This document shows, one piece after another, positions 25,600-35,156 of a stretch of 64,000 bases of DNA; the stretch's first letter is position 1; the number at the start of each line of letters is the position of its first letter. Position numbers and translations under genes: made by a program. The stretch is from Maritimibacter sp. (lineage in GTDB: Bacteria > Pseudomonadota > Alphaproteobacteria > Rhodobacterales > Rhodobacteraceae): positions 62,001 through 126,000 of the forward strand of contig NZNT01000026.1 in the NCBI GenBank assembly GCA_002695005.1, given 5' to 3'. The notes beneath the pieces were generated by a model. The model was not told where the DNA came from, ran no database searches, and saw only the letters and a list, made by a program, of their open reading frames with translations.

Positions 25600-26892
25600 T
25601 CAAACGTAGCGGTTCACGATGTTCTCAAGGATTTCCTGCCGACCGGAGCGGGGCTGCGGGTCGATCCCCTCAGCGAGCACGCGCTCGGCGATCGTGTCGA
25701 GATCGGAGGTGAGCATGGCTTTCGCCTCGGGTGTCTCCCAGCCAGCATAACGGGCCTTGCGCGCCTCTTCGAGCGCCCCATCCTCAATCATCCTTGCCGC
25801 CGCTTTAAGCCCGCGCGCACAGACATCCATCGCGCCGGCATGGGCGGCGATCAGGTCCTCGGGGTCGAGCGACTGGCGCCGCAGCTTCGCGTCGAAGTTG
25901 GTGCCGCCGGTGGCGAACCCGCCCGCCTTCAGGATCTCGTAATAGGCCAGCGCGACCTCCGGGACATTGTTGGGGAACTGGTCAGTGTCCCAGCCGGACT
26001 GATAGTCGTTACGGTTCATGTCGATGGACCCCAGAACACCAAGCTCCCGCGCCAGAGCCAGTTCATGCTCAAAGCTATGGCCAGCAAGGATCGCGTGGCC
26101 CTGCTCGATATTCACCTTCACCTCGTTCTCCAGCCCGAAACGCTGAAGGAAGCCATAGACCGTAGCGACGTCGTAATCGTACTGGTGCTTGGTCGGCTCC
26201 TGCGGTTTCGGCTCGATGAGGATCGTCCCCTCGAATCCGATCTTGTGCTTGTAGTCCACGACCATCGACAGGAAGCGGCCCATATGCTCCAGTTCTGCGC
26301 CCATGTCGGTGTTGAGCAGCGTCTCATAGCCTTCGCGCCCGCCCCAGAGGACATAGTTCTGACCACCCAGCCGGTGGGTCGCGTCGAGGCATGTCTTCAC
26401 GGTCGCCGCCGACCACGCGAACACGTCCGGGTCCGGGTTGGTCGCCGCGCCGGACATGAAGCGGCGGCTCGAGAACATGTTGGCCGTGCCCCAGAGGAGT
26501 CGGACCTTGGACGCCTCCATCTTCTCTTCGAACAGGTCGATGATCGCGTCGAAGTTGGCCTTGCTCTCGGCGAAGGTGTCGCCTTCGGGCCGGATGTCGG
26601 CGTCGTGCCAGCAGAAAAACGGAACGCCCAGAATCTCGAACATTTCGAAGGCAGCATCGGCTTTCATCCGGGCGGCCTCCATCCCGCCATCGAACCAGGG
26701 CCGGTCGAAGGTGCGCCCGCCGAAGGGATCGCCCCCCTCCCACGCGAAGCTGTGCCAGTAGGCGACCGCGAAACGCAGGTGGTCTTCCATGCGTTTGCCC
26801 ATGACGACCTCTTCCGGGTCATAATGGCGAAAGGCGAGGCCTTGGGCCTCGGGGTCGTAGGCAAGCGGGCTCTGTCCGTTGAAAAAGCTCAT
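25600..26892 (-). CDS. xylA: Xylose isomerase
   Basis: 430 residues, the group II length. It interconverts D-xylose and D-xylulose using two divalent metals. Visible marks are the catalytic His motif [11 protein letters not shown], the [10 protein letters not shown] signature, and the metal-binding block [18 protein letters not shown]. The last differs slightly from the NIExNHATLAGH form I know best. It begins 5 bases after a LacI-type regulator on the same strand, suggesting local sugar control. No xylulokinase or xylose transporter is visible in the window. Confidence 0.93.
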   Translation of the reverse strand: MSFFNGQSPLAYDPEAQGLAFRHYDPEEVVMGKRMEDHLRFAVAYWHSFAWEGGDPFGGRTFDRPWFDGGMEAARMKADAAFEMFEILGVPFFCWHDADIRPEGDTFAESKANFDAIIDLFEEKMEASKVRLLWGTANMFSSRRFMSGAATNPDPDVFAWSAATVKTCLDATHRLGGQNYVLWGGREGYETLLNTDMGAELEHMGRFLSMVVDYKHKIGFEGTILIEPKPQEPTKHQYDYDVATVYGFLQRFGLENEVKVNIEQGHAILAGHSFEHELALARELGVLGSIDMNRNDYQSGWDTDQFPNNVPEVALAYYEILKAGGFATGGTNFDAKLRRQSLDPEDLIAAHAGAMDVCARGLKAAARMIEDGALEEARKARYAGWETPEAKAMLTSDLDTIAERVLAEGIDPQPRSGRQEILENIVNRYV

Positions 26893-26897
26893 GTGGG

Positions 26898-27959
26898 TCA
26901 GTCTCCTGTATCGGCCGGCCCCGGCTGGGGTGGCAGGTTATCCTTGACGAAAATGGTGGGGAGGATCGGCTCCAGCTTTTCGGCCGGGCGACGGTCCGCG
27001 AGGGCACGAAGGGTGGCGACCACGCGGCGCACCGCCTCCTCCGGACGTTGGTCGAGCACCATGTCGATCTGCCCGGTTTCAAGCGCTGCGCGCGTATGGG
27101 CGACGAGTTCATGCAGCACGACGAAAGGACGCGGCCGGTCAGCGGGACGAGCGGCCAATGCGCGCACGAGGCCCGCATTTCCGGCGCCCGCGTTGTAGAT
27201 TGCGGTGATGGTTGGATCAGCCGTGAGCGCGTCGCGCATCTTGCGCTCGACGATCTCGGAGCTGTCGCGCCCCTCGATCTCGGGGGCCAGCGAGAGCTGC
27301 GGGCCGTCGGCCAGCACCGCGCGCAGGCCCGAAAGCCGGTCGGCGTGGTCGCGGGCCGAAAGTGCGCCAAGGACCGGCAACACCCGCCCGGGACGACCGG
27401 CATGGGCCATGAGGATCATCCGCCCGGCCGTGCGCCCGGCAACAACGTTGTCGATCCCCACATAAGCTGCGCGGTCCGCCGCCGTCATATCGGAGACCAG
27501 CGTCAGCAGATGGACCCCTGCCCCGGCGAGTCGCTCCGCCGCCGCTGCGACCTCCGGCCCCTCGGTCCCGACGACAGCCACACCGTCGATGTCCGCGTCG
27601 GCCAGACCGTCCAGGTGGGACGCCAGCGTCGCGGAATCGAAGGCAGGGACCGTGTCGACACGCAGATCGAACCGTTCTGGCAAAAGGCGGTCGCGTGTCT
27701 CGGCCAGAATCGCACGCATCCGTGCGAAAAACGCGTTCTGACCGTCGGGCAGGATGACGGCGAAGCGGTAGATCCTTTGTTGGGCAAGGTTCGCCGCTGC
27801 GACGTTCCGCACATACCCCAACGCCTCGATTGCTTCGAGAACCCGGCGCGAGGATTTCTCGGCCACCCGGCCCCGACCGTTCACCACGCGATCCGCAGTA
27901 GCATAGCTGACACCGGCGCGGCGCGCGACGTCCGTCAGTGTGGGCAGCTTTCCGTCCAT
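26898..27959 (-). CDS. LacI-family transcriptional regulator
   Basis: 353 residues from the ATG at 27959. The N-terminal helix-turn-helix is [24 protein letters not shown] with the hinge region after it, then a periplasmic-binding-protein-like sugar-sensing domain ([24 protein letters not shown]). The unusual YATADRV in the recognition helix (most LacI proteins have YATVSRV) resembles regulators of rhizobial sugar operons. The likely ligand is a pentose, given the xylA gene immediately downstream. Confidence 0.85.
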   Translation of the reverse strand: MDGKLPTLTDVARRAGVSYATADRVVNGRGRVAEKSSRRVLEAIEALGYVRNVAAANLAQQRIYRFAVILPDGQNAFFARMRAILAETRDRLLPERFDLRVDTVPAFDSATLASHLDGLADADIDGVAVVGTEGPEVAAAAERLAGAGVHLLTLVSDMTAADRAAYVGIDNVVAGRTAGRMILMAHAGRPGRVLPVLGALSARDHADRLSGLRAVLADGPQLSLAPEIEGRDSSEIVERKMRDALTADPTITAIYNAGAGNAGLVRALAARPADRPRPFVVLHELVAHTRAALETGQIDMVLDQRPEEAVRRVVATLRALADRRPAEKLEPILPTIFVKDNLPPQPGPADTGD

Positions 27960-28070
27960 TCGGCTCCTCCGCGGGCACATTGGCGACGCGGGGACCACGG
28001 GTCAAATCATTTTTGCAATACGTCTATCATTTTACTGCCAGGCAAGGCGCCGGTCGCGATGTTGTCCGTT

Positions 28071-28841
28071 TCAGGAGCCGGTCGTCTCAGCGCGGATGCG
28101 GCGGCGCATCTGGCGCTCATAGAGACAGGGAGACAGGCGCATCAACAGCGACGCCAGCGTGGCCACCCGCCCGACCGGGATGAACGCCCGCCCCTTCGCG
28201 ACACCGCGCAGGATGATGTCGGCGGCGGCGTCGGGCTGCATGTAGTCGATCCCGTCCTCAGCGGCACCCGGGCGCAGGATTCCGTCGTCGCGGCGCTCGG
28301 CCCGTCCGATATTCGTCGCCACGAAACTCGGTGCCGCGATCAGGCAGCGCACACCGAACGGAGCCTCCTCTGAACGCAGCGAAGCAAAGAATCCCTGCAT
28401 CGCGTGCTTGGAGGCGGCATAAGCCGTGCGGTGATGAAGCGGCGCAAACCCGGCGACCGAGGTGATGGCGAGGTGCGTGCCGCCGCTCTCGCGGATCGGC
28501 TGGAGAAAGGCCCGCGCCATGTCGACGGCCGCGAAATAGTTGATGTCGAATACGCGCCGATGGCTCGCACCATCCGCCTCGCCGAATGGCACGATCTGGG
28601 ACACGCCCGCGTTGTAGATCACCATGTCGATGCTTGGGCGGTCCGCAACGACTTGCGCGGCCGCCCGGTTCAGCGCGGCGGCATCGGTCAGGTCCACACG
28701 GACCGGTGTGCGGCTTTCGCGGGCCTCCAGTCCCGTGATGTCGATGTCCAACAACACACAATGCCAGCCACCGGCCTCCAGCCGGTCTGCGAGCGCGCGG
28801 CCCAGCCCGCCATTTCCGCCCGAGATCACTGCCGTCTTCAC
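28071..28841 (-). CDS. Short-chain dehydrogenase/reductase
   Basis: 256 residues from GTG 28841, which overlaps the preceding epimerase stop by four bases (GTGA) and follows GGGAGGCGGG. An ATG at 28862 would give a 25-base overlap. Classical SDR motifs are the cofactor loop SGGNGGLGRAL, a YNAG block, and the catalytic Ser and YAASK. The substrate is unknown. Last gene of the four-gene operon that begins with the monooxygenase at 31973. Confidence 0.82.
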   Translation of the reverse strand: MKTAVISGGNGGLGRALADRLEAGGWHCVLLDIDITGLEARESRTPVRVDLTDAAALNRAAAQVVADRPSIDMVIYNAGVSQIVPFGEADGASHRRVFDINYFAAVDMARAFLQPIRESGGTHLAITSVAGFAPLHHRTAYAASKHAMQGFFASLRSEEAPFGVRCLIAAPSFVATNIGRAERRDDGILRPGAAEDGIDYMQPDAAADIILRGVAKGRAFIPVGRVATLASLLMRLSPCLYERQMRRRIRAETTGS

Positions 28842-29767
28842 AGTCCCGCCTCCCGCTGCCATAGATCAAAAACCTCCGCCGAGGTGAGTTCAGGCGTGTA
28901 GCCGAAGTCGCGCTTGAGCCGGTCGTTGTCCAGCACAGGTCGAAATTGCAGGAACCGCACCTGTTCCGGTCCATACTGGATCAGACCCAGCGGATGGCCC
29001 ACCGCGAGCGCGGTTTTGAGGACCCACGCTGGCAGCCGCAAGACAGGTTTGCCCAGTTTTTCGGCCAGGTCCTCAACAGACAGCCAGCCGTCGCCTGCCA
29101 CGTTATAGATACCCGCCGGACCGACGGTCGCGGCTTGTTCCACGATCCGGGCGAGGTCACGGGTCCAGATGAAGACGAACGGGCTGTCGGCCCCCCGGAT
29201 CGCGAGCAGCCGGGGCCGGTGAAAGAGCGCCGTGATCTGGTTCTCGACCCCTGCGCCCAGCACAGTGCCGACGCGCAGGACGACCTGTTCAAGCGCAGGA
29301 TGCCGCACCCGGGCCTCCGCCAGAATCTCCTCCATCTGCCGCTTGTGGTCGGCATAGGCGAATTCGGGATTGCCACGACACGGCGCGTCCTCGGTCAGCG
29401 GCACGGGATTGTCGGGGTGGTAGCCATAGGCTGCGCCGGAACTCGTCACCACAAGGCGCCGTACACCGTGCCGGATGCAGGCCTCCAGCACGTTGCGGGT
29501 TCCGGTCACGTCGACCGCATAAGCCTGCGCGCGCGTCATGCCCGGCGGCGGCGTGACGATGGAGGCAAGGTGGACGACGACGTCGGGACTCTCTTCGCCG
29601 ATTACGGTATCGGGGTCCGCACCCGTCACATCCATACGGCGAAACCGCACGTCTTCCGGCAAGGCACCGCGCGCGAGATCGGTGGCGACCACGTCGTCGC
29701 GCGGCAAAGCCTCGGCCAGCGCGCGACCGACCATGCCTGCCCCGCCGGTCACGAGAATACGGCTCAT
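28838..29767 (-). CDS. NAD-dependent epimerase/dehydratase (extended SDR)
   Basis: 309 residues from the ATG at 29767, which overlaps the transporter stop by ATGA; the much longer open frame upstream lies inside the transporter gene. The Rossmann motif TGGAGMVGRAL, the catalytic Ser block SSGAAYGYHP and the YADHK active-site pair place it in the extended SDR group. Sugar-nucleotide epimerases and 3-beta-hydroxysteroid dehydrogenase-like enzymes both fit. The operon context with a BASS transporter mildly favours a small hydrophobic acid or alcohol. Confidence 0.8.
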   Translation of the reverse strand: MSRILVTGGAGMVGRALAEALPRDDVVATDLARGALPEDVRFRRMDVTGADPDTVIGEESPDVVVHLASIVTPPPGMTRAQAYAVDVTGTRNVLEACIRHGVRRLVVTSSGAAYGYHPDNPVPLTEDAPCRGNPEFAYADHKRQMEEILAEARVRHPALEQVVLRVGTVLGAGVENQITALFHRPRLLAIRGADSPFVFIWTRDLARIVEQAATVGPAGIYNVAGDGWLSVEDLAEKLGKPVLRLPAWVLKTALAVGHPLGLIQYGPEQVRFLQFRPVLDNDRLKRDFGYTPELTSAEVFDLWQREAGL

Positions 29768-30660
29768 CGCGCAGCCTCGGTCCGCCCCAGGACGCTCGCC
29801 AGTGCGAGGCCTGAGATCGCGTGCCAGATGCCCCAGAAGGCCGCGACCACGGCCATGCCGCCGAGTCCACCGAAAAAGGCGAAGATCAGGACGAGGCCGA
29901 GGCCCGAATTCTGGATGCCAGTCTCGATGGTGATCGACCGGCGGTCGAACGGGGAAAGCCGGGCGAGCGTGGCCGCGGCGAACCCACCGCCCAGCGCGAA
30001 CGCGTTGTGCAGAATGACGAGGCCGATGATCCCGCCGGCGTAAGCGAGGAACTGCGTCCAGTTGGACGCGAGCGCAACCGCGACGAAAGCCACGAAGATC
30101 GCCATCGACAGCCATTGCAGCGGCTTGCGCAAACGGCGCGTGATCTCGGGCCGCTTGGTGTTGAGCGTGACACCCAGCACGAGCGGCAGGACCAGCATGA
30201 GCCCCACCGTGATCGCGATGCGCACCGGGTCGATTTCGGTTGCGCGCAGTATCTCGGCGGAGGGGCCGTACAGGCTCCCCCAGAACGCGATGTTGAGCGG
30301 GGTAAGGATGATGGCCCCGACCGTCGCGAAGGCCGTCAGGGACACGGACAGCGCGGCATTGCCCCCCGCCCGGTGCGTGATGAAATTGGAGATATTGCCG
30401 CCCGGACACGCCGCGACAAGGATAAGCCCGAGCGCGACCGAGGCTTGCGGCTGGGCCGCCAGAACAAGCAGAAAGGTCAGTGCAGGCAGCACCAGGAATT
30501 GCGACACCAGCCCGACCACCAAGGGTTTCGGCGCGCGCGCAAGGACCCGGAAATCGCGGGGCGTAAGGTCGATGGCGATGGAAAACATCACCACCGCGAG
30601 GATGCCGTTCAGCAGCGTGAGTGAACTTGCCGAAAAGTTGAATACCGCGTCGTCAATCAT
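29764..30660 (-). CDS. Bile acid:sodium symporter (BASS) family transporter
   Basis: 298 residues with about nine hydrophobic segments and the family blocks VALGLILVAACPGGNISNF and ITIETGIQNSGLGLVL, which form the Na+ and substrate crossover. I chose the ATG at 30660, overlapping the monooxygenase stop (ATGA). Family members carry bile acids, pantoate, 2-oxo acids or other organic anions with Na+. The substrate here is unknown but presumably connected with the co-transcribed oxidoreductases. Confidence 0.85.
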   Translation of the reverse strand: MIDDAVFNFSASSLTLLNGILAVVMFSIAIDLTPRDFRVLARAPKPLVVGLVSQFLVLPALTFLLVLAAQPQASVALGLILVAACPGGNISNFITHRAGGNAALSVSLTAFATVGAIILTPLNIAFWGSLYGPSAEILRATEIDPVRIAITVGLMLVLPLVLGVTLNTKRPEITRRLRKPLQWLSMAIFVAFVAVALASNWTQFLAYAGGIIGLVILHNAFALGGGFAAATLARLSPFDRRSITIETGIQNSGLGLVLIFAFFGGLGGMAVVAAFWGIWHAISGLALASVLGRTEAAR

Positions 30661-31973
30661 GCCCGTGACCCTTTCAGCTTGCCGATCCAACGGGTCACGG
30701 CGCTTCGGTATGTCGCCTTATCGACGTAGTAGGCCATGCGCGGCAGGTCGATGTAATCCATCCCCCCGGTCGCCCGCGTGAAGCCCTCGGCCTTGGTTTT
30801 TTGCAGTTCCTGCGCCTCGGGCGCCCCGGCCCTGAGCCCTTCGATGTAGCGCACGACCATCTCGGCCTGTTCATGCCGCCCCTGCCAGCCCAGCCCCGAG
30901 GCCTCGACCATGCCGAGAACGAAGAGGTCGTCGCGCTCCGGGTGCATACAGTTGAGATAGAGATGCGGCGCGTCGCCCTGCCAGTTGAGCAGCGCATCGT
31001 CGATAAACGGGTAGTCCAGCTTGTAGCCGGTGGCCGCGAGGATCATGTCGTAGTCCGCATGGCTGCCGTCCTTGAAATGCACGCGCCTGCCATCGAACCT
31101 GTCCACGTCGGGGCGGATCGTCAGGTCGCCGTGGCCCGCGTGGTAAAGCACCAGCGAATTGACGATGGGATGGCTTTCGTACAGCCGGTAGTCGGGCTTC
31201 GGGAACCCGTATTTCTGAGGATTGCCGACGAACCATTTGAGGATCGTCCCGTCCACAATCCGCTTGAGCGCCATAGGCAGCTTGATCGCGCCGCCCAGCG
31301 TATCGGCGGGTTTGCCGAAGACGTATTTGGGAACGAAATAGTAGCCGCGCCGCATCGACAGGTCGCAGGACGCGCCGTGGTGGATCGCATCCACCGCGAT
31401 GTCGCAGCCGGAATTGCCCGCGCCGATCACCAGAACACGCTTGCCGTCGAACTGGGTCGCGTAGCGGTAGTCGGAGGAGTGGATCATCTCTCCGCTGAAC
31501 TGTCCTTCAAACGTGGGCATGTTCGGGGTCGAGAGTGTCCCGTTCGCGATCAGAAGCCCCGTGAACTCTTCGGAATGCTCTCCGTGCGCGTCGCGCCACG
31601 TCACCCGCCAGCCGTCTCCCGACCCGCCAAGCGGTGTGCACGAAAGGACCTCGGCCCCGAACCGGAAATGGCGGTTCAGGTCGAACTTGTCCGCGAATTC
31701 ATCAAAGTAGCGCTTCATCTCGCGATGGGACGGGTATTCCGCGACTTCCTCGCGCATCGGGAAATCGGTGAACTCGGTCATCGTCTTGGACGAGATGAGG
31801 TGCGCGGTTTCATACATGGTCGAGCGGGGGCCATCGATGTCCCACAAGCCGCCGACCCCGTCGTTGATCTCGAATCCCTGAAAATCGATCCCGTGCTGGG
31901 CGAGCAGCTTTGCAGTTGCCAGCCCCATCGGCCCGGCCCCGATCAGGGCGAGGCGCGCGCGCGCTTCTGTCAT
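30657..31973 (-). CDS. Flavin-containing monooxygenase
   Basis: 438 residues. The FAD site LIGAGPMGLATAK is at the N-terminus and the NADPH site VIGAGNSGCDIAVDA lies near the middle. Between them is an FMO fingerprint, FEGQFSGEMIHSSDYR, which fits FxGxxxHxxxY and separates FMO/Baeyer-Villiger enzymes from other flavoproteins. It oxygenates a soft nucleophile (N or S) or a ketone using O2 and NADPH. A GGGAGGA site precedes the ATG. First gene of an operon that faces a divergent TetR regulator. Confidence 0.85.
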   Translation of the reverse strand: MTEARARLALIGAGPMGLATAKLLAQHGIDFQGFEINDGVGGLWDIDGPRSTMYETAHLISSKTMTEFTDFPMREEVAEYPSHREMKRYFDEFADKFDLNRHFRFGAEVLSCTPLGGSGDGWRVTWRDAHGEHSEEFTGLLIANGTLSTPNMPTFEGQFSGEMIHSSDYRYATQFDGKRVLVIGAGNSGCDIAVDAIHHGASCDLSMRRGYYFVPKYVFGKPADTLGGAIKLPMALKRIVDGTILKWFVGNPQKYGFPKPDYRLYESHPIVNSLVLYHAGHGDLTIRPDVDRFDGRRVHFKDGSHADYDMILAATGYKLDYPFIDDALLNWQGDAPHLYLNCMHPERDDLFVLGMVEASGLGWQGRHEQAEMVVRYIEGLRAGAPEAQELQKTKAEGFTRATGGMDYIDLPRMAYYVDKATYRSAVTRWIGKLKGSRA

Positions 31974-31999
31974 ATTGTCCTCCCGTTCTGCCTGTTAGA

Positions 32000-32015
32000 T
32001 TGAACAAATGTTCAA
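32000..32015. promoter_or_regulatory. Palindromic operator between TetR and monooxygenase genes
   Basis: TTGAACA-AA-TGTTCAA is a perfect 7-bp inverted repeat with a 2-base spacer, in the 34-61 base space between divergent starts. This is the position and symmetry expected of a TetR-family operator controlling both directions. It covers the ATG at 32008, which argues that translation starts later, at 32035. Confidence 0.6.
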
Positions 32016-32034
32016 AATAAGACAAGCTTGGACT

Positions 32035-32682
32035 ATGACCGCGGTCCAACCACAGGAATCCAAACGACAAAGAGCGCCCTCCAAGCGGTCTCTGGCGACC
32101 CGCGAGAGGGTGCTCGACGCTGCCGAGGCGGTCTTTGCATTGCGCGGATTCGAAGGTGCGACGATTCGCGATATCGCGGCCGAGGCCGGCGTGCCCGTCG
32201 GCACGATCCACCACCACGGCGGGGGCAAGGAGGCCCTGTTTCACCAGACCATCGCGCGGCGGGCCGAGACCCTCTCTCGCGCACGGCTCTCGGCCATTCA
32301 GCGGGTGCGCGCGGAAGGCCCCATGACACTCGAGGCGGTTCTGGCAGCCTTCATCCGGCCCTTCTTCGAATTGACGGACCAAGACGGGGGATGGCGGCAC
32401 TATGCCCGGTTGGTTGCATTCGTCTCGGTAGACGACCGGTGGCGGGCGCTTTCGGCTAAGTTCTTCGACCCGACGGCCGAAGTATTTTTCGCCGAGCTTC
32501 TCGCGCTGCTGCCGCGTGCATCACGGCCGCAGATTGCCGAGAGCTTCGTTTTTTCCGTCTCCGCCATGCTGGCGCTGCTCACGTCACGCGAGCGAATCGG
32601 GGTGTTGAGTGGCGAAGACGCCGCACAGGAGGACCAGATCGATCATCTCATCCGCTTTTGCGCGGCGGGACTGCGGGGCTGA
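32035..32682 (+). CDS. TetR-family transcriptional regulator
   Basis: 215 residues from the ATG at 32035; an ATG at 32008 gives nine more residues but lies inside the palindrome. The DNA-binding helices are in TRERVLDAAEAVFALRGFEGATIRDIAAEAGV, and the recognition helix in VGTIHHHGGGKEALF. The ligand-binding part has no recognisable specificity. Divergent from the monooxygenase-BASS-epimerase-SDR operon, which it probably represses. It converges with bchP, the two stops being 9 bases apart with no terminator. Confidence 0.85.
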   Translation: MTAVQPQESKRQRAPSKRSLATRERVLDAAEAVFALRGFEGATIRDIAAEAGVPVGTIHHHGGGKEALFHQTIARRAETLSRARLSAIQRVRAEGPMTLEAVLAAFIRPFFELTDQDGGWRHYARLVAFVSVDDRWRALSAKFFDPTAEVFFAELLALLPRASRPQIAESFVFSVSAMLALLTSRERIGVLSGEDAAQEDQIDHLIRFCAAGLRG

Positions 32683-32691
32683 TAGGGCAGA

Positions 32692-33873
32692 TCAGGAATA
32701 GGCCGCAGGCACCAAACGCGTAAGGTGAGCCAGGTTCTTGAGTCCGATCTTGATGTGCGCCATCGGGCGCGCGCGGACCAGTTCCTTGTTCATGTAGGCC
32801 TCGAACGTCAGGCGCTGCACATCAACGTCATGGCACAGTGAGACGAAGCGCTCGCGGCGTTCGTCGGACCGGTAATAGGCGTTCTGCATCGAAGCGAGCA
32901 CGCGAAAGACCGTCTTGTGTTCCTTCATGAATAGACGCCGCGCAAGCGTCAGGTCGCGCACCCGGCCTGTCGAAAGGCAGGCGGCCGCCGCCGTCGCTGC
33001 CACGCGGCCCCCGACCATGGCGTAGTAGATCCCCTCGCCCGAGCTCGGCGCGACGACACCGGCGGCGTCCCCGGCCAGCACCACGTCTTGCCCGTTGTCC
33101 CAGCGATCCAGCGGCTTGAGCGGGATCGGCGCGCCTTCGCGGCGGATGGTCCGGCACGCGGACAGGCCGCTCGTGGCCCGAAGGTCCGCGGTCGCCTTCT
33201 TCAGGTCGAAGCCGCGCACCATCGACCCCATGCCGACACTGGCCTTGTCGCCATGCGGAAAGACCCAGCCGTAGAAATCGGGGGAAATGCGGCCGTCGTA
33301 AACCACGTCGCAGCGGTCCGCGGCATAGGCGCCCGCCGTTGCGGGCGCTTCGATGATCTCGTGATAAGCAATGACGTAGGGGATTTCCGCGCCACCGGGC
33401 ACTTCCTGCCGCGCCACCTGCGAGCGGGCTCCGTCCGCGCCGATCACCAGCCGCGCCGCGATGGAATTGGTGCGCCCGCTGTCCTTGTCGCGGTATTCGA
33501 CACGCAGTTCGGGATCGCGGATGATACGCTCATAGGTGCCGGTGAAGAAGTCAGCCCCGGCATCCACGGCGCGGGCGCGCAGGAATTCGTCGAAATCCTC
33601 GCGGTCGACCATGCCGACGAAGCCGTCGTCGATGGGAATGTCGACCCTGCGCCCGGTGGGCGAGACCATTCGCGCCGTGCGGATGCGGGCGACGATCAAG
33701 TGTTCGGGAATGTCAAAATCGGCGATCAGGCGCGGCGGGATCGCGCCACCGCAGGGCTTGATCCGCCCGGCCCGGTCCAGAAGTGCGACAGTCAGGCCCG
33801 ACCGCGCGAGGTCTTCGGCAGCGGTGGCCCCTGCCGGCCCCCCTCCCACAACGGCGACATCATACATGGTCAT
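32692..33873 (-). CDS. bchP: Geranylgeranyl reductase
   Basis: 393 residues with FAD-binding VVGGGPAGATAAEDL (residues 8-22) and the BchP/ChlP block DRAGRIKPCGGAIPPRL. It reduces the geranylgeranyl tail of bacteriochlorophyll (or geranylgeranyl-PP) to phytyl in three NADPH steps at the membrane. It overlaps the pucC-like gene by four bases (ATGA) and is last in the bchG-pucC-like-bchP unit, the usual purple-bacterial arrangement. Confidence 0.95.
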   Translation of the reverse strand: MTMYDVAVVGGGPAGATAAEDLARSGLTVALLDRAGRIKPCGGAIPPRLIADFDIPEHLIVARIRTARMVSPTGRRVDIPIDDGFVGMVDREDFDEFLRARAVDAGADFFTGTYERIIRDPELRVEYRDKDSGRTNSIAARLVIGADGARSQVARQEVPGGAEIPYVIAYHEIIEAPATAGAYAADRCDVVYDGRISPDFYGWVFPHGDKASVGMGSMVRGFDLKKATADLRATSGLSACRTIRREGAPIPLKPLDRWDNGQDVVLAGDAAGVVAPSSGEGIYYAMVGGRVAATAAAACLSTGRVRDLTLARRLFMKEHKTVFRVLASMQNAYYRSDERRERFVSLCHDVDVQRLTFEAYMNKELVRARPMAHIKIGLKNLAHLTRLVPAAYS

Positions 33874-35153
33874 TCTCCCGGAACGAGGGTTGCGGTGGCA
33901 ATCGGCCTTGGCGCCATCACGCGGAACGCCATGACCGCGGTGAGGACGAAAAGCGTGGCTTCGAAAAGGAACACGGCGCCAAAGGCCGGTGCGTCCGACA
34001 TCATTGTGCGTGCGATGTCCACGGCACCGGCGCCCATCAGGCCGCCGAAGCCGGCCGCGAGGGCTTGAGCGGCACCCCAGAGACCCATGCGGGTACCGAC
34101 GCGACCGCCCCTTCCCTCACCGGCCAGCGCCATCATCGAGGCGATTGCAGCGACGGCGAACATACCGTTGAAGAACCCGAGAAGGACGACCGCCGGCACA
34201 AAAAGCTGCGCGAACGCGGAACCACCAAGAGCGGAGATCACGGCGAGCGTTCCAGCTGAGCCGAGGCAGCCTGCGATAACCCAGCTCCGGAGACTGCCGA
34301 GCTTGAAGCCGGTGGCCGCGACGCCAACGGTCAGCATACCTAGGAAAACGCCGCCGTTCTGGGCTCCGGAGAGCGAGGTCGACTGGCCCGGCGTGAAGCC
34401 GAAGACGAGCCCGGCATAGGGTTCGAGGATAAGCTCCTGCATGAAATAGGCCGTCATGGACAGGAATACGAAAATCGTGAAGTTGCGCGCGCGCGGTTCG
34501 GACCAGACCTCGCGCAGACCATCGATGAAACGGGCATTCTCCTGCGGTTCCGTCTCGACCCGCGCCCGACGTTCGACACGCCAGACCGCGAGGATCGTAA
34601 GCAGAACGGCACCACCGGTTACGCAGGCGACCACTTCAAGAAGGCGGGCGTGGGTGTAAGGGTCCAGGAATGCCCCGGCTGTGCCGGCCGTGACGGCGAT
34701 ACCGGCGATCATCATGAGCCATGTGATCGTGGCGGCGGCCGCGCGCAGACGGGGTTCCGTGACCGAAGCCAGAAGCGCGAGGAGCGACGTTCCAGAGGCC
34801 CCGACGCCAAGACCGATGAGTGCGTAGCTCGCGATAGACAGGGCGAGCCCTGCTGCGAACGAGGTCTCGAAGAGCACCACCCCGAAGGCCGCACCGAAAG
34901 CGCCCAGCGCCAGGGCCGCCATGCCCCCGATGATCCAGGTCGTGCGCCGCCCGCCCGCGTCGGACAGGAAGCCCCAGTTGGGCCGCGTGATCTGGATGCC
35001 GTAATGCAGCGCCACCAGAAGCCCCGGAAGGACGGCAGGCAGCGCCATCTCGATCACCATGAGCCGGTTGAGGGTGGAGGTCGTCAGGACGACGATGGCA
35101 CCCAGCGCCATCTGAACAAGCCCCAGTCTGAAGATCGTCACCCAGCCTTGCAT
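33870..35153 (-). CDS. PucC/BCD-family major facilitator, bchG-bchP linked
   Basis: 427 residues with 12 predicted membrane helices and the family-specific N-terminus FRLGLVQMALGAIVVLTTSTLNR, shared with PucC and LhaA. Members of this (bacterio)chlorophyll delivery family help assemble light-harvesting complexes. The copy between bchG and bchP is conserved in purple bacteria and is thought to handle pigment after esterification. It begins 3 bases after the bchG stop and overlaps bchP by four bases. A second paralogue, LhaA, is at 47283. Confidence 0.9.
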   Translation of the reverse strand: MQGWVTIFRLGLVQMALGAIVVLTTSTLNRLMVIEMALPAVLPGLLVALHYGIQITRPNWGFLSDAGGRRTTWIIGGMAALALGAFGAAFGVVLFETSFAAGLALSIASYALIGLGVGASGTSLLALLASVTEPRLRAAAATITWLMMIAGIAVTAGTAGAFLDPYTHARLLEVVACVTGGAVLLTILAVWRVERRARVETEPQENARFIDGLREVWSEPRARNFTIFVFLSMTAYFMQELILEPYAGLVFGFTPGQSTSLSGAQNGGVFLGMLTVGVAATGFKLGSLRSWVIAGCLGSAGTLAVISALGGSAFAQLFVPAVVLLGFFNGMFAVAAIASMMALAGEGRGGRVGTRMGLWGAAQALAAGFGGLMGAGAVDIARTMMSDAPAFGAVFLFEATLFVLTAVMAFRVMAPRPIATATLVPGE

Positions 35154-35156
35154 ATC

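Noticed and set aside
29768-30409. Long N-terminal extension of the epimerase frame
   Set aside because: It lies entirely inside the BASS transporter gene; the ATGA overlap at 29767 marks the real start.
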